Notes under the pieces: generated by a model
The model's input: only the letters and a program-made list of their open reading frames with translations
The model's database searches: none
Told to the model about the DNA's origin: nothing
Made by a program: the position numbers and the translations under genes
Part shown: positions 14,601 to 26,600 of the stretch, one piece after another
How the letters are laid out: every line of letters starts with the position of its first letter
Position numbering within the stretch: the first letter of the stretch is position 1
NCBI GenBank assembly: GCA_034667225.1
Contig: JAXDKG010000062.1
Span: 1 to 64,000 of the forward strand
Source of the DNA: DATMER01 sp034667225
GTDB lineage: Bacteria > Acidobacteriota > Thermoanaerobaculia > Multivoradales > UBA5704
DNA: 64,000 nt
Reading direction: 5' to 3'

Positions 14601-17600
14601 CTCCTGGCGCGGCACGGAGACGGTCCCGAGAGTCGCGAGCGGCGTCCTGCCCGGGAACCTGGCCTACCTGATCTACACCTCGGGCTCGACCGGGCGCCCC
14701 AAGGGCGTGGCGATCGAGCACCGGAGTGCCGTGGCCTTCGCCCGCTGGGCGCGCACGGTCTTCCCGCCGGAGGACCTGGAGGGCGTCCTCGCCGCGACCT
14801 CGATCGCCTTCGATCTCTCGGTTTTCGAGCTGTTCGTGACCCTCGCCTGGGGCGGCAAGGTGGTGCTCGCCGAAAACGCGCTGGAGCTGCCGCAACTGGT
14901 AGCGAGCGGGGTGGCCGGCGAGGTGACACTCATCAACACCGTGCCCTCGGCCATGGCCGAGCTGGTGCGCCAGCGGGTCCTGCCGGAGTCGGTGCGTACC
15001 GTCAACCTCGCCGGCGAGCCGCTCAAGAGATCCCTGGTCGATGCGATCCACGAAGTCTCCCCCTCCTGCCGGGTGCTCGACCTCTACGGCCCCTCGGAGA
15101 CCACGACCTACTCGACCTGGGCCCTGGCGCCCCGGGAGGAGCGGCGCGAGCCGACGATCGGCAGGCCGCTCGCCGGCACCCGGCTGCTCGTCCTCGGCCG
15201 TGGCGGCCAGCCGGTGCCGGTGGGAGTCCCGGGCGAGCTCCTCATCGGCGGCGCGGGCCTGGCACGCGGCTATCTCGACCGGCCGGACCTCACGGCCGAC
15301 CGTTTCGTCCCCGATCCCCTCCCGCCGGTCCTGCCGCAGGAGGGGGTCGAGCCGGGCGGGCGCGTCTACCGCACGGGCGACCTGGTGCGCTGGCTGCCCG
15401 ACGGGCGGCTCGAGTACCTGGGTCGGATCGATCATCAGGTCAAAGTACGGGGGTTCCGGGTCGAGCCCGGCGAGATCGCGGCCGTCCTGTCGGCCCACCC
15501 CTGGGTGAGGGACGCGGTGGTGATGGCGCAGAAGGAGAGCGCCGGGGGACAGCGCCTGGTGGCCTACGTGGTGGGGACGCCGGGAGAGGAGCCCGAGCTG
15601 TCCGAGCTGCGCGACTTCCTGCGCGAGCGGCTGCCGGACTTCATGCTGCCGGCCGCCTATGCGTTCCTGCCCGAGCTGCCGCTCACCGCCAACGGCAAGG
15701 TCGACCGGCAGGCCCTCGTCAAGCTCTGTCCGGAGCGGGCGGCCGCGAGCGCGGCCGTGGCTCCGCGGACGCGCGCCGAGGAGCTGATCGCGGGAATCTT
15801 CTCCGAGGTGCTGGGGGTGGAGCGGGTGGGCGTCACCGAAGATTTCTTCGCGCTGGGCGGCCACTCGCTGCTCGCCACCCGGGTGGCCTCGCGGGTGCGC
15901 TCTGTCTTCGGGCTGGAGCTGCCGTTGCGCGCGGTCTTCGAGGCGCCGACGGTCGAGGGCCTGGCACGCCGGCTCGAGCGCCTGACGTCCACGGGGGAGA
16001 GGTTCCGGATCCCGGCCCTTGCCCGGATCGCCGGCAAGGAGCCGCCGCTGGCCCTGTCCTTCGCACAGCAGCGGCTCTGGTTCCTGGACCGGCTCGAGCC
16101 CGGAAGCCCGCTCTACAACATGCCGGTGAAGGTCGAGCTCCGGGGACGCCTCGATCCCGGGGTGCTGAGCGCCGCGCTTCGCGAGGTGACGCGGCGGCAC
16201 GAGGTGCTGCGGACGACGTTCGCGGAGGTCGCCGGCTCGCCGGTCCAAGTGGTCGCGGCGCGCGCCCGCATTCCGCTGCCGCTGATCGATCTCCGGGGCC
16301 TCCCCCGGGGAGAGCGCGAGCGGGAGGCGGGCCGGTTGGAGGCCGCGGAGGCCCGGCGGCCGTTCGACCTCGCGAACGGCCCGCTGCTGCGGGCCGCGCT
16401 GCTCGCCTCGGAGCCCGAGCGGCACGCGCTCCTCCTGACCCTGCATCACGTCGTGAGCGACGGCTGGTCCATGGACGTGCTGGTGCGGGAGGTCGGGCTG
16501 CTGTACGCGGCCTTCCTCGACGGCCTCGACGGCCTCGACGGTCAACCGAGCCCGTTGCCGGAGCTCTCGATCCAGTACGCGGAATTTGCGGCCTGGCAGC
16601 GGCAGCACCTGTCGGGCGAGCTCCTGGAGACCGAGGTCTCCTGGTGGCGACGGCGGCTCGCGGGCATGCCGCCGGCGCTGGAGCTGCCGACCGACCACCC
16701 GCGGCCGCCCGTCCGCAGCGGGAGAGGAGAGGTCCATGCCTTCGACCTCGGAGGCGAGGCGCTCGCCGGGCTCGGCAGGTTCTCCCGCTGGCATGGAGCG
16801 ACGCTCTTCGTGACGCTGCTCGCCGGGGTCGCGGCGCTCCTGCAGCGCTACACGGGAGAGGACGACCTGGTGATCGGAACGCCGGTCGCGGGGCGCACGC
16901 GGACCGAGACCGAGCCCCTGATCGGCGTCTTCGTCAACAGCCTTGCCCTGCGCATCGACCTCTCGGGCGCGCCGAGCTTCCTCGACCTCCTGAGCCGGGT
17001 GGGGGAGACGACGCTCTCCGCCTCCGCTCACCAGGAGGTGCCGTTCGAGCGCCTGGTCGAGGAGCTGGCGCCGGAGCGCGACCGCAGCCGTCCGCCGCTC
17101 TTCCAGGTGCTGCTCGCCTACCAGAGCGCCTCCGCGGAACGGCTGTCGCTCCCGGGCCTGGAGGTCGAGTCCCATTCGATCCACTCCGGCACGGCGAAGT
17201 TCGATCTGACCTTCTTCCTCGGGGAAGCTCCCCAGGGACTCGACGGGGCGATCGAGTACGACTGCGACCTCTTCGACCGCACGACGGCGATGCGCCTCGC
17301 GGGGAGCCTCGCCCGCCTGCTCGAAGGAGCCGTGGCCGCGCCGCAGGCTCCCGTGACCGAGCTGCCGGTCCTCTCGCCCGCCGAGCGGGCGGCGCTCGTC
17401 TTCGAGTGGAACGACACGGCGGAGGTCTCGCGGAAGGCGCCGCCGGTCCACGAGCTCGTCGCGGAGGCGAGCATCGTCGCCACCTGCATGGCCATTTCTC
17501 CGCTACCCCCGGAGAGCCCAGGCGTTCGGCCGACCGGACGCCCGATTCACGGTACCCGCGCCTATGCCGTGGATACTTGGGGCTGCCTGACGCCCCGCGG

Positions 17601-20600
17601 CGTCGCGGGCGAGCTGTGGCTGGGCGGCGCCCCTGTGGCCCACGGCTACCTCGAACGGCCGGAGCTCACGGCCGAGCGCTTCGTGCCCGACCCCTGGAGC
17701 GGCGAGGCCGGGTCTCGCCTCTACCGGACGGGAGAACGGGTGCGCCACCGGCCCGATGGCAGCCTGGAGCTCCTGGGACGGCTGGACCATCAGGTCAAGG
17801 TGCGGGGATACCGCGTCGAGCTGGGAGAGATCGAGGCGGCTCTGGCCCGCCACCCCGGGGTGCGGGAGGCCGCGGTGCTGGCGCGCGAGGACGAGCCGCG
17901 GAACAAGCGCCTGGTCGCCTATGTCGTCCCGGCCGCGGAACCGGCTCCCGCACCCGAGGATCTGCGCGACGCCCTCCGCTTGTCGCTCCCCGAGTACATG
18001 ATCCCCGCCGCCTTCGTGATGCTCCGGGAGCTGCCGAGGACCCCCGGCGGCGAGCTCGACCTCCAGGCGCTGCCGGTTCCGCCGTGGAGCGCCGTCTTCC
18101 GGTTCGCGCCGCCGCAGACGCCCACCGAGCAGATCCTCGCGGAGATCTGGTCGGCCGTCCTCGGCGTGACCCGGGTGGGCCGGGAGGACAGCTTCTTCGA
18201 CCTCGGAGGGCACTCCCTGCTGGCCACGCAGATGATCTCCCGGCTGCGCGACGCCCGCGGGCTGGAGCTGTCCCTGCGCACCCTGTTCGAAAAGCCGAAG
18301 CTGATCGACCTGGCCAGGGCGGTGGATACGGCCGTTCTGACGGGAGAGCAGCCGAGGTCCATGCCGGCGCTCCGGCCGCTGGCCGCGCCAGGGCCGGGCC
18401 TGGTGCTCTCCTTCGCCCAAGAGCGGCTCTGGTTCCTTCAGCAGCTCGATCCCGGCTCGGACACCTACAACATCCCGGTCGCGGTGGAGCTCTCCGGCGC
18501 GCTGCGGGCGGGTGCCCTGGCGGCAGCGCTGGCCGAGGTCGTGCGCCGCCACGAAGCGCTGCGCACGACCTTCACCGTCGTCGACGGCCACCCCCGGCAG
18601 CGGATCTCCCCGTCCGCCCGGGTCACCCTGCCGCTCGTCGACCTCTCGGCCCTGCCCGCTCCACAAGGCCTCGCCGAGGCGGAGCGGCTGGAGCGCGAGC
18701 AGGCCGGCACGGGGTTCGATCTGGAGAACGGGCCGCTGGCCGCGGCGCTCCTCGTGCGTCTCGCCGGAGACCGGCACCGGTTCCTGCTGACCCTCCATCA
18801 CATCGTCTCGGACGGCTGGTCGATCGGCGTGCTGGTCCGCGAGCTGGGGACCCTCTACGCAGCCTCGGTAGAGGGACGGCGCTCGCCGTTGCCGGAGCTC
18901 CCGATCCAGTACGCCGACTTCGCGGTCTGGCAGCGCGAGCAGCTCGCCGGGAAATGGGATGCCGAGCTCGCCTACTGGGAATCCCGCCTGGGCGGAGAGG
19001 TCGCCATCGCCGAGCTCCCCGCCGACCGGCCGCGGCCGGCCGTGCAGACTTTCAGCGGAAAGACCCGGCAGCTCGTGCTGTCCCCGGAGCTGACCTCGCG
19101 GCTGAGGAGCTTCGGGCGCGACCGGGGCGTGACGCTTTTCATGACGCTCCTGGCGGCCACCCAGGCGCTGCTCTCCCGGCACAGCGGCGAGCACGACGTG
19201 CCGGTCGGCGCTCCGGTCGCCGGCCGCCAGTGGGGCGAGACGGAAGATCTGATCGGCTGCTTCCTCAACACCCTCGTGCTGCGCACCGACCTCTCCGGAT
19301 CTCCGAGCTTCCGCGAGCTGGCGGCGCGGGTGCGCACGGTGACCCTCGAAGCCTACTCGCACCAGGAGGTGCCTTTTGAGGCCGTCCTCGCGCGGCTGCG
19401 CCTCGACCGCGACCTCTCTCGCACGCCGCTCTTCCAGGTGCTATTCAACATGCTGAACTTGCCGCGACCCGCTCTCTCCCTGCCGGGGCTGGACCTGCGG
19501 GTGCTGACGCCGTCCGAGGTCCCGTCGAAGTTCGACATGACCTTCTATGTCTCCCAGTCCGAGGCGGCCATCGGGATCAACCTGGTCTACAACGCCGGCA
19601 TCTTCGACGAGTCGCGTATGACGGACCTGCTCGCGCAGCTGGAACTGCTGCTGGGCCAGGCCCTGGACCGGCCGGACGAGCCGGTGGACCGGCTCTCGCT
19701 GGTGACTGATCAGGCGCGCGGGTTGCTGCCCGACCCCACAGTGCCCCTGGACGGAAGCTGGATCGGGGGAGTCCACGAGCTCTTCGCGGCGCAGGTCGAA
19801 CGCGCTCCGGATCGTGCGGCGGTGATCGGCGGGAGGGACGGAGATGTCGTCTGGAGCTACGGCGACCTCCTGGCAGGGAGCCGGCGGCTGGCGGGCTGGC
19901 TCGCGGCCCACGGGGTGTGTCCGGGCGATCCGGTCGCGATCCTGGCCCATCGCAGCGCGCCGCTCGTGCAGGCGGTCATGGGGGTCCTCACCGCCGGGGC
20001 GGCCTTCACGCTCCTGGACCCCGCCTACCCGGCGCCGCGGCTGGTCGAGATGCTGCGTCTAGCCGCTCCCCGCGCCTGGGTCGCCCTGCAGGCCGCCGGT
20101 CCGGTTCCCGACGAGGTTCGGGCTTGGCTGGAAGAGGTGGGCTGCCCCTGCCTGGAGCTGCCCACCGGCGGCTTTGCCTCTCTGGAGTGCCTAGCGGCCT
20201 TCTCCGGAAACGCGCCGCAGGTGACCGTCGGTCCCCAGGACCTCGCCTGCATCGGCTTCACCTCGGGCTCGACCGGCGGGCCCAAGGGCATACTGGGACT
20301 CCACGGGTCTCTCTCTCACTTCCTGCCGATGTATTGCAAGGAATTCGAGGTCGGTCCGGAGGATCGCTTCTCCCTGCTCTCTGGCCTGTCCCACGACCCG
20401 CTCCAGCGGGACATCTTCACGCCGCTCTACCTGGGCGCCGCGATCGTCGTCCCGGACCCGGCCGACATCGGGATCGCCGGACGCCTGGCGGAATGGATGA
20501 ACCGCCATTGCGTGACCGTGGCGAACCTGACCCCCGCCCTCGGCCAGCTTCTCGCCGAGCGTCCGCCGGGCGGCGAGCCGGTGGTGGTCCCCAGCCTGCG

Positions 20601-23600
20601 GGTGGTGCCCCTGATCGGCGAGGCGCTGACGCGCCAGGACGTGGTCCGGCTCCGCGCCATGGCTCCCGGAGTGACCTGCATCAACCTCTACGGCTCGACG
20701 GAGACGCAGCGCGCGCTGTCGTTCCACCGGGTCATGCCGGAGGAGGCCGAGGCCAGGCAGGTGCTGCCCCTCGGGCGCGGCATGCAGGACGTGCAGCTCC
20801 TGGTGGTCCAGCGCGCCGGCATTGCAGGCATTGCCGGCATCGGTGAGATCGGCGAGATCGTCGTACGCAGCCCGCACCTGGCCCGCGGCTACATCGGCGA
20901 CGAGGAGCTGACCGTCGAGCGGTTCCAGCTCAATCCGTTCACCGGGGCGGCGGGGGACCGGATCTACCGCACCGGTGACCTGGGGCGCTATCTCCCGGAC
21001 GGCGAGGTGTCGTTCGCCGGCCGTGCGGACTTCCAGGTCAAGCTGCGGGGCTTCCGGATCGAGTTGGGGGAGATCGAAGCGCTGCTGGCAAGCCATCCGG
21101 CCGTGCAGGCGGCGGCGGTGCTGCTGCGCGAAGACCTGCCGGGCGGCCGCGGGCTGGTCGCATATGCCGTGCTCGCTGTGCCCGCCGCGGGCGGCTCGGC
21201 CCGCACCGAGGAGCTGCACGACTATCTCTGGCAGCGGCTCCCGGCCTACATGGTGCCTTCGGCCTTCGCCTTCCTCGACGCCATGCCGCTGACGCCGAAC
21301 GGCAAGGTCGACCGCCGGGCGCTGGCCAAGATTGAGCTGGAGATCCCGTTGTCCGACGGCGAGACGAGATCCCTGCGCAATCCCGTCGAGGAGATCGTTG
21401 CCGGCATCTGTGCCGAGGTCCTCAGGGTCCCGCAGGTCGGCCCGGGCGACAACTTCTTCCAGCTCGGCGGGCATTCGCTGACCGGGGTCCAGGTGGTCTC
21501 CCGCCTGTGCCAAGTCTTCCAGGTCGACCTGCCTCTCCGGATCCTCTTCGAAGCGCCGACCGTGGCCGGCATGGCCGCGGAGATCGAGCGCCTGCGCCGG
21601 CGCGGCGGGGCTCTGGAACGGCCGGCGATCTCATCGTTCCGCGAGGACCGGAGCGCGCCGCCGCCCCTCTCCTTCGCGCAGGAGCGTTTCTGGGTGGGAC
21701 GGCAGCTCGAGGCCCGCACCGTGGCTTCCACGATCCCGATCATGGTGGCCTTCGAAGGCCGTCTCGACCTCGCCTGCCTGCAGCGGGCGATGCAGGAAAT
21801 CGTCGACCGTCACGAGGTGCTGAGGACGAGCTTCCAGGACGGCATCGAAGGGCCGATCCAGGTTGTCCATTCCGCGGTGCCCGTTCGGTTCCCCGTCGTG
21901 GACCTGGAAAGGATCGCTCCAAGCCGCCAGCGGGCGGAAATCCAGCGCTGGAGCGCCCTCGACGGGCGGTCGCATTTCGACTACGAGCGCGGACCTTTGT
22001 TCCGGACGACCGTCTTCCGGTGCTCGGAGCGGGAGAACGTGGTGCTCTTCACCATCCACCATGTCGCCTTTGACGGGTGGTCGACCTCGGTCCTGCTCGG
22101 CGAGCTGTCCGCCCTCTACAACGCCTTCCGGGAGGACCGCCCCTCTCCCCTGCGCCCGCTTCCCGCCCAGTACCAGGACTTCGCGCGCTGGCAGCGGCAG
22201 ACCCTGGCGGGGGAGGCCCTGGCGGAGCAGGTGAGCTTCTGGCGGGAGCATCTCCGCGGGGCGCTCCCCCTCGATCTCGCCAACGGCCGGCGGTCCGCCC
22301 GCCGCACCTTCGAGGCCGGCATCGAGATGTTCACGATCCCGGAGGAGCTCGAGAGGAAGCTCGACACGTTCGCGGCGGAACACTGCGTGACCCTGTTCAT
22401 GACGCTGCTCGCGGCCTTCAAGGCGCTGCTCCATTACGAGACGGGGCAGGAGGACATCGTCGTCACCAGCCTGTTCGCCAACCGCAATCAGGTCGAGACC
22501 GAAAACCTGATCGGCAACTTCTTCGCCGGGCTGCCGCTGCGCACGCGGCTCTCCGGCGCCCGCACGTTTCGCGATCTCGTGGGGCGGGTGCGCGACGTGA
22601 CGCTCGCGGCGCACGAGCATCCGGACATCCTCTACGAGCCGGTGATGGAAGGCATGAGCTTCCTCGAAAAGGGGGACCGGGGCGGGCTCGCGACGTTCCG
22701 CATCTTGTTCCAGCTCGCCAAGCTGCCGCCCGCAGAGCAGGAGCTGTCAGACCTCAAGGTCACCCGTCTGCCTTTCGACACGGGCAAGATCCGCCAGGAC
22801 CTGACGCTCTTCCTCTCCCAGTCGGGCCGGCTCGTGGGGCGCTTCAAGTACAACCGCGACGTGCTCGATCCAGAGAGGGTAGTGCGGCTGCGCGACCGCT
22901 ATCTGCGGATCCTGGAGGCCGCCGTCGCCACCCCGGATTGCCTGCTTGCGGACTGCGGGGTGGAGCTGTCTCCGCCAGCGCTGCGGCACATCGCCCCGGC
23001 CGGCCCGGGCCTCCCGCTCTCTTTCGCTCAGGAGCGGCTCTGGCTCCTCGAGCAGCTCGATCCCGGCTCGAGCACCTACAACATGCCGGTCGCGGCGGAG
23101 CTCTCCGGCGCTCTCGATCCCCGCGCCCTGTCGGCGGCGCTGACCCGGGTCGCGCGCCGGCAGGAATCCCTCCGCACCACCTTCGTGGAGGTCGCGGGCT
23201 CCCCCCGCCAGCGGATCGCGCCGCCGCTTTCCGCCCTCCCCCTGCCGCTCGTGGATCTCTCGGCCCTGCCTGCTCCGGCAGGTCTCTCCGAGGCGGAGCG
23301 CCTGGAGCGGGAGCAGGCGGGGAGGGGGTTCGATCTGGAGAAGGGGCCCCTCGCCGTGGCGCTCCTCCTGCGCCTGAGCGGAGACCGGCACCGGTTCCTG
23401 CTGAACCTTCACCACATCATCTCGGACGGCTGGTCGATCGGCGTGCTCGTCGCCGAGGTGGGGGCCTTCTATGCGGCGGCGGTCGAAGGGCGTCCCTCGC
23501 CGCTGCCGGAGCTGCCGATCCAATACGCCGACTTCGCGGCGTGGCAGCGCGAGCAGGTCGCCGCGACAGGGGAGGCCGAGCTCGCCTATTGGGAGCGCCG

Positions 23601-26600
23601 CCTGGGCGGCGAGATCGTTCCCGCCGAGCTGCCGACCGACCGGCCGCGCCCGGCCGTCCAGACCTTCCGCGGCGGGGCGCGGCAGCTCGTGCTGTCCCCG
23701 GATCTGACCGCGCGGCTCAAGAGGTTCGGCCGCGAGGAGGGCGCGACGCTGTTCATGACGCTCCTCGCGGCGACGCAGGCGCTGCTCTCCCGGCACAGCG
23801 GCGAGCAGGACGTGGCGGTGGGAGCCCCGATCGCCGGCCGCCAGCGGGTCGAGACGGAAGGTCTGATCGGCTGCTTCCTCAACACGCTCGTGCTGCGCAC
23901 CGATCTCTCCGGCCTCCCGAGCTTCCGGGAGTTGGTGTCGCGGGTCCGCGAGGTCACTCTGGAGGCCTATGCGAACCAGGAAGTGCCTTTCGAGGCGGTC
24001 CTCTCCCGCCTGCGCCTCGACCGCGACCTGTCCCGGAGCTCGCTGTTCCATGTCCTGTTCAACATGCTCAACCTGCCCCGGTACGAGCTCTCCCTGCCGG
24101 GTCTCTCCCTGCAGGTCCTAACGCCGGCCGAGATCCCGTCGAAGCTGGACCTGACCTTCTATCTCTCCGAGGTCCGTTCGAGCGTGTCGATCAACCTGGC
24201 CTACAACGCCGACCTGTTCGACGAGGCCCGCATCGTCGACCTGCTCGCCCAGCTCGAGCTGTTGCTCGCGCAGGCCATCGAACGCCGGGGTGAGCCGATG
24301 GATGGAATCCCGCTGGTGACCGCCGCTGCGCAGGCGCTGCTGCCGGACCCCACCGCGACGCTTGCGGAGCCGTCCTTCCTTCCGGTCGGGAGCCTGTTCC
24401 TCGGCCGCGAGCGGGACCTGCCGCAGGGGGAGGCCCTGAGCTGGAGCGAGGGGGCCTGGACCTACTCTCAGCTGGGGACCCGGGCGCGTGAGATCGCCCG
24501 GGCCATCCTGGCCGCCGGCGGAGGGCCTGAAGAAGTGGTCGCGGTCAGCGGATCCAGGTCGCCCGAGCTGATCGCCAGCCTGCTGGGGGTCTTCCTCTCG
24601 GGCGGGGTCCTGCTGATGCTGGACCGCAAGATCCCGGCCGCACGGCTGCGCCTCATGGTCGACGAGGCGAAGCCCGTCTGCCTGGTCTATGCCGGAGAGG
24701 AGCGGCCCGAGGACGCATGGCTGCTGGAATCGGTCCCGATCGTGCCGCCCGAAGCTCCGGCCGTGGAATTTCCCCTGCCCGCGCCCGACGACCCGGCGTA
24801 CGTCTTCTTCACCTCGGGGACGACCGGCAGGCCGAAGGCGGTCCTCGGCCGCCAGAAGGGGCTCAGCCACTTCCTCACCTGGCAGCGCGAAGCCTTCGGG
24901 ATCGGGCCCGGCGACCGGGCCGCTCAGCTCACGGGCCTCTCGTTCGACGTGGTCCTGCGGGACATCCTCCTACCGCTTACGAGCGGCGCCACGCTCTGCC
25001 TTCCGGACGAGGACGACCTGAGCCCGGACCGGATCCTCCCGTGGCTCGCGGAGCGGGAGATCACCGTGGTCCACGCGGTCCCCTCGCTCGCCAGCGCGTG
25101 GCTCGGCGCCGCGCCGGCGGGGTTCGGCTCAGACGCGCTGCGCTGGACGTTCTTCGCCGGCGAGCCGCTCCTGGACCAGGTCGTCGAGCGCTGGCGTGCC
25201 GCATTCCCTCGCACCGGCGCCGTCAACCTCTACGGCCCCACGGAAACGACTCTCGCCAAGTGCTGGTACCTGGTCCCTGACCCGCCCGTGGGAGGCGTCC
25301 AGCCGGTCGGCTCGCCGCTCCCACAGACCCAGGCTCTGGTTCTTGCCGGCGGCAGCCGGCGGTGCGGGATCGGCGAGACCGGCGAGATCGTGCTGCGGAC
25401 ACCCTTCCGCAGCCTCGGCTATCTCAACAATCCCGAGGAGACCCGGCTCCGGTTCCGGCTCAACCCCTTCAGTGCCGATGCCGGCGACCTCCTCTACTTC
25501 ACGGGCGACCGCGGCCGCTGCCGCTTGGACGGCACCCTGGAGATCCTCGGCCGGCTCGACGAGCAGGTGAAGATCCGGGGGGTGCGCGTCGAGCCGGCCG
25601 AGATCCGCATGGCCCTGGGGCGCCAGGCCGGGGTTTGGGAGAGCGCCGTCCTGGTCCGCGAGGTCCGGCCCGGCGACCAGCTCCTGGTCGCCTATGTCGT
25701 GCCTCGGCCGGGCGCCGCCCCCGATCCTGAAGACCTGCGCCGGCACCTGCGCCAGGAGCTGCCCGAAGCGATGGTGCCGTCGGCGTTCGTGATCCTGGAT
25801 GCGCTCCCGCTCACGCCGAACGGCAAGCTCGACCAGCGGGCGCTCGCGCGCTACGAGGTCGAGATCCCGGCCTCCGGCGGGAGGACCTTGCTCACCCCGG
25901 CCGAGGAGATCGTCGCCGGGCTCTGGTCGGAGGTCCTCGGGCGGCGCGAGATCGGACCGGGCGAAAACTTCTTCCAGCTCGGCGGGCACTCGCTGACCGG
26001 GGCCCAGGTGATGTCGCGCTTGCGCGAGGTGTTCGCGGTCGAGCTGCCGCTGCGGGTCCTCTTCGAGGCGCCGACGGTGGCCACCCTCGCCGCCGAGGTC
26101 GAGCGCCGCCGGCGGCCGGACGACGCCCCGGAGCTCCCCTCCGTCGCCTCCTTCCGGCAGGACCGGAGCGCGCCGTCTCCCCTCTCCTTCGCCCAGGAGA
26201 GGTTCTGGACCGGGCGCGAGCTCGAGGCCCGGACCGTGGCCTCCACGATCCCGGTGATGGTGCTCTTCCGCGGGCCGCTCGATTTCGATTGCCTGCGGCG
26301 GGCCATGCAGGAGGTCGCTGACCGCCACGAGGTGCTGCGGACGAGCTTCCAGGAGGGGGAAGACGGCCGGCCGATCCAGGTCATCCATCCCACGATCCCC
26401 GTCCGGTTCCCCATCGTCGACCTGGAACGGCTCTCTCCTGCCAAGCGGACGGCGGAGGTCCAGCACTGGAGCGTCCTCGACGGGCGCTCGCATTTCGACT
26501 TCGCGCGCGGCCCGCTGTTTCGGCTGACCGTCTTCAGGACCGCGGAGACGGAGCACGTGCTGCTTTTTACCGTCCACCACAGCGCCTTCGACGGCTGGTC

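Noticed and set aside
9076..17451. 8.4-kb open frame on the minus strand opposite the NRPS gene
   Set aside because: Composition is Arg/Gly/His/Glu-rich with no domain or motif; it mirrors the codon bias of the GC-rich NRPS on the other strand, where clear catalytic motifs run throughout.
17375..18075. Module 6 as a frameshifted pseudogene breaking the synthetase
   Set aside because: The deletion is in frame and the NRPS frame stays open to 27519, so it is a domain loss inside an intact gene.
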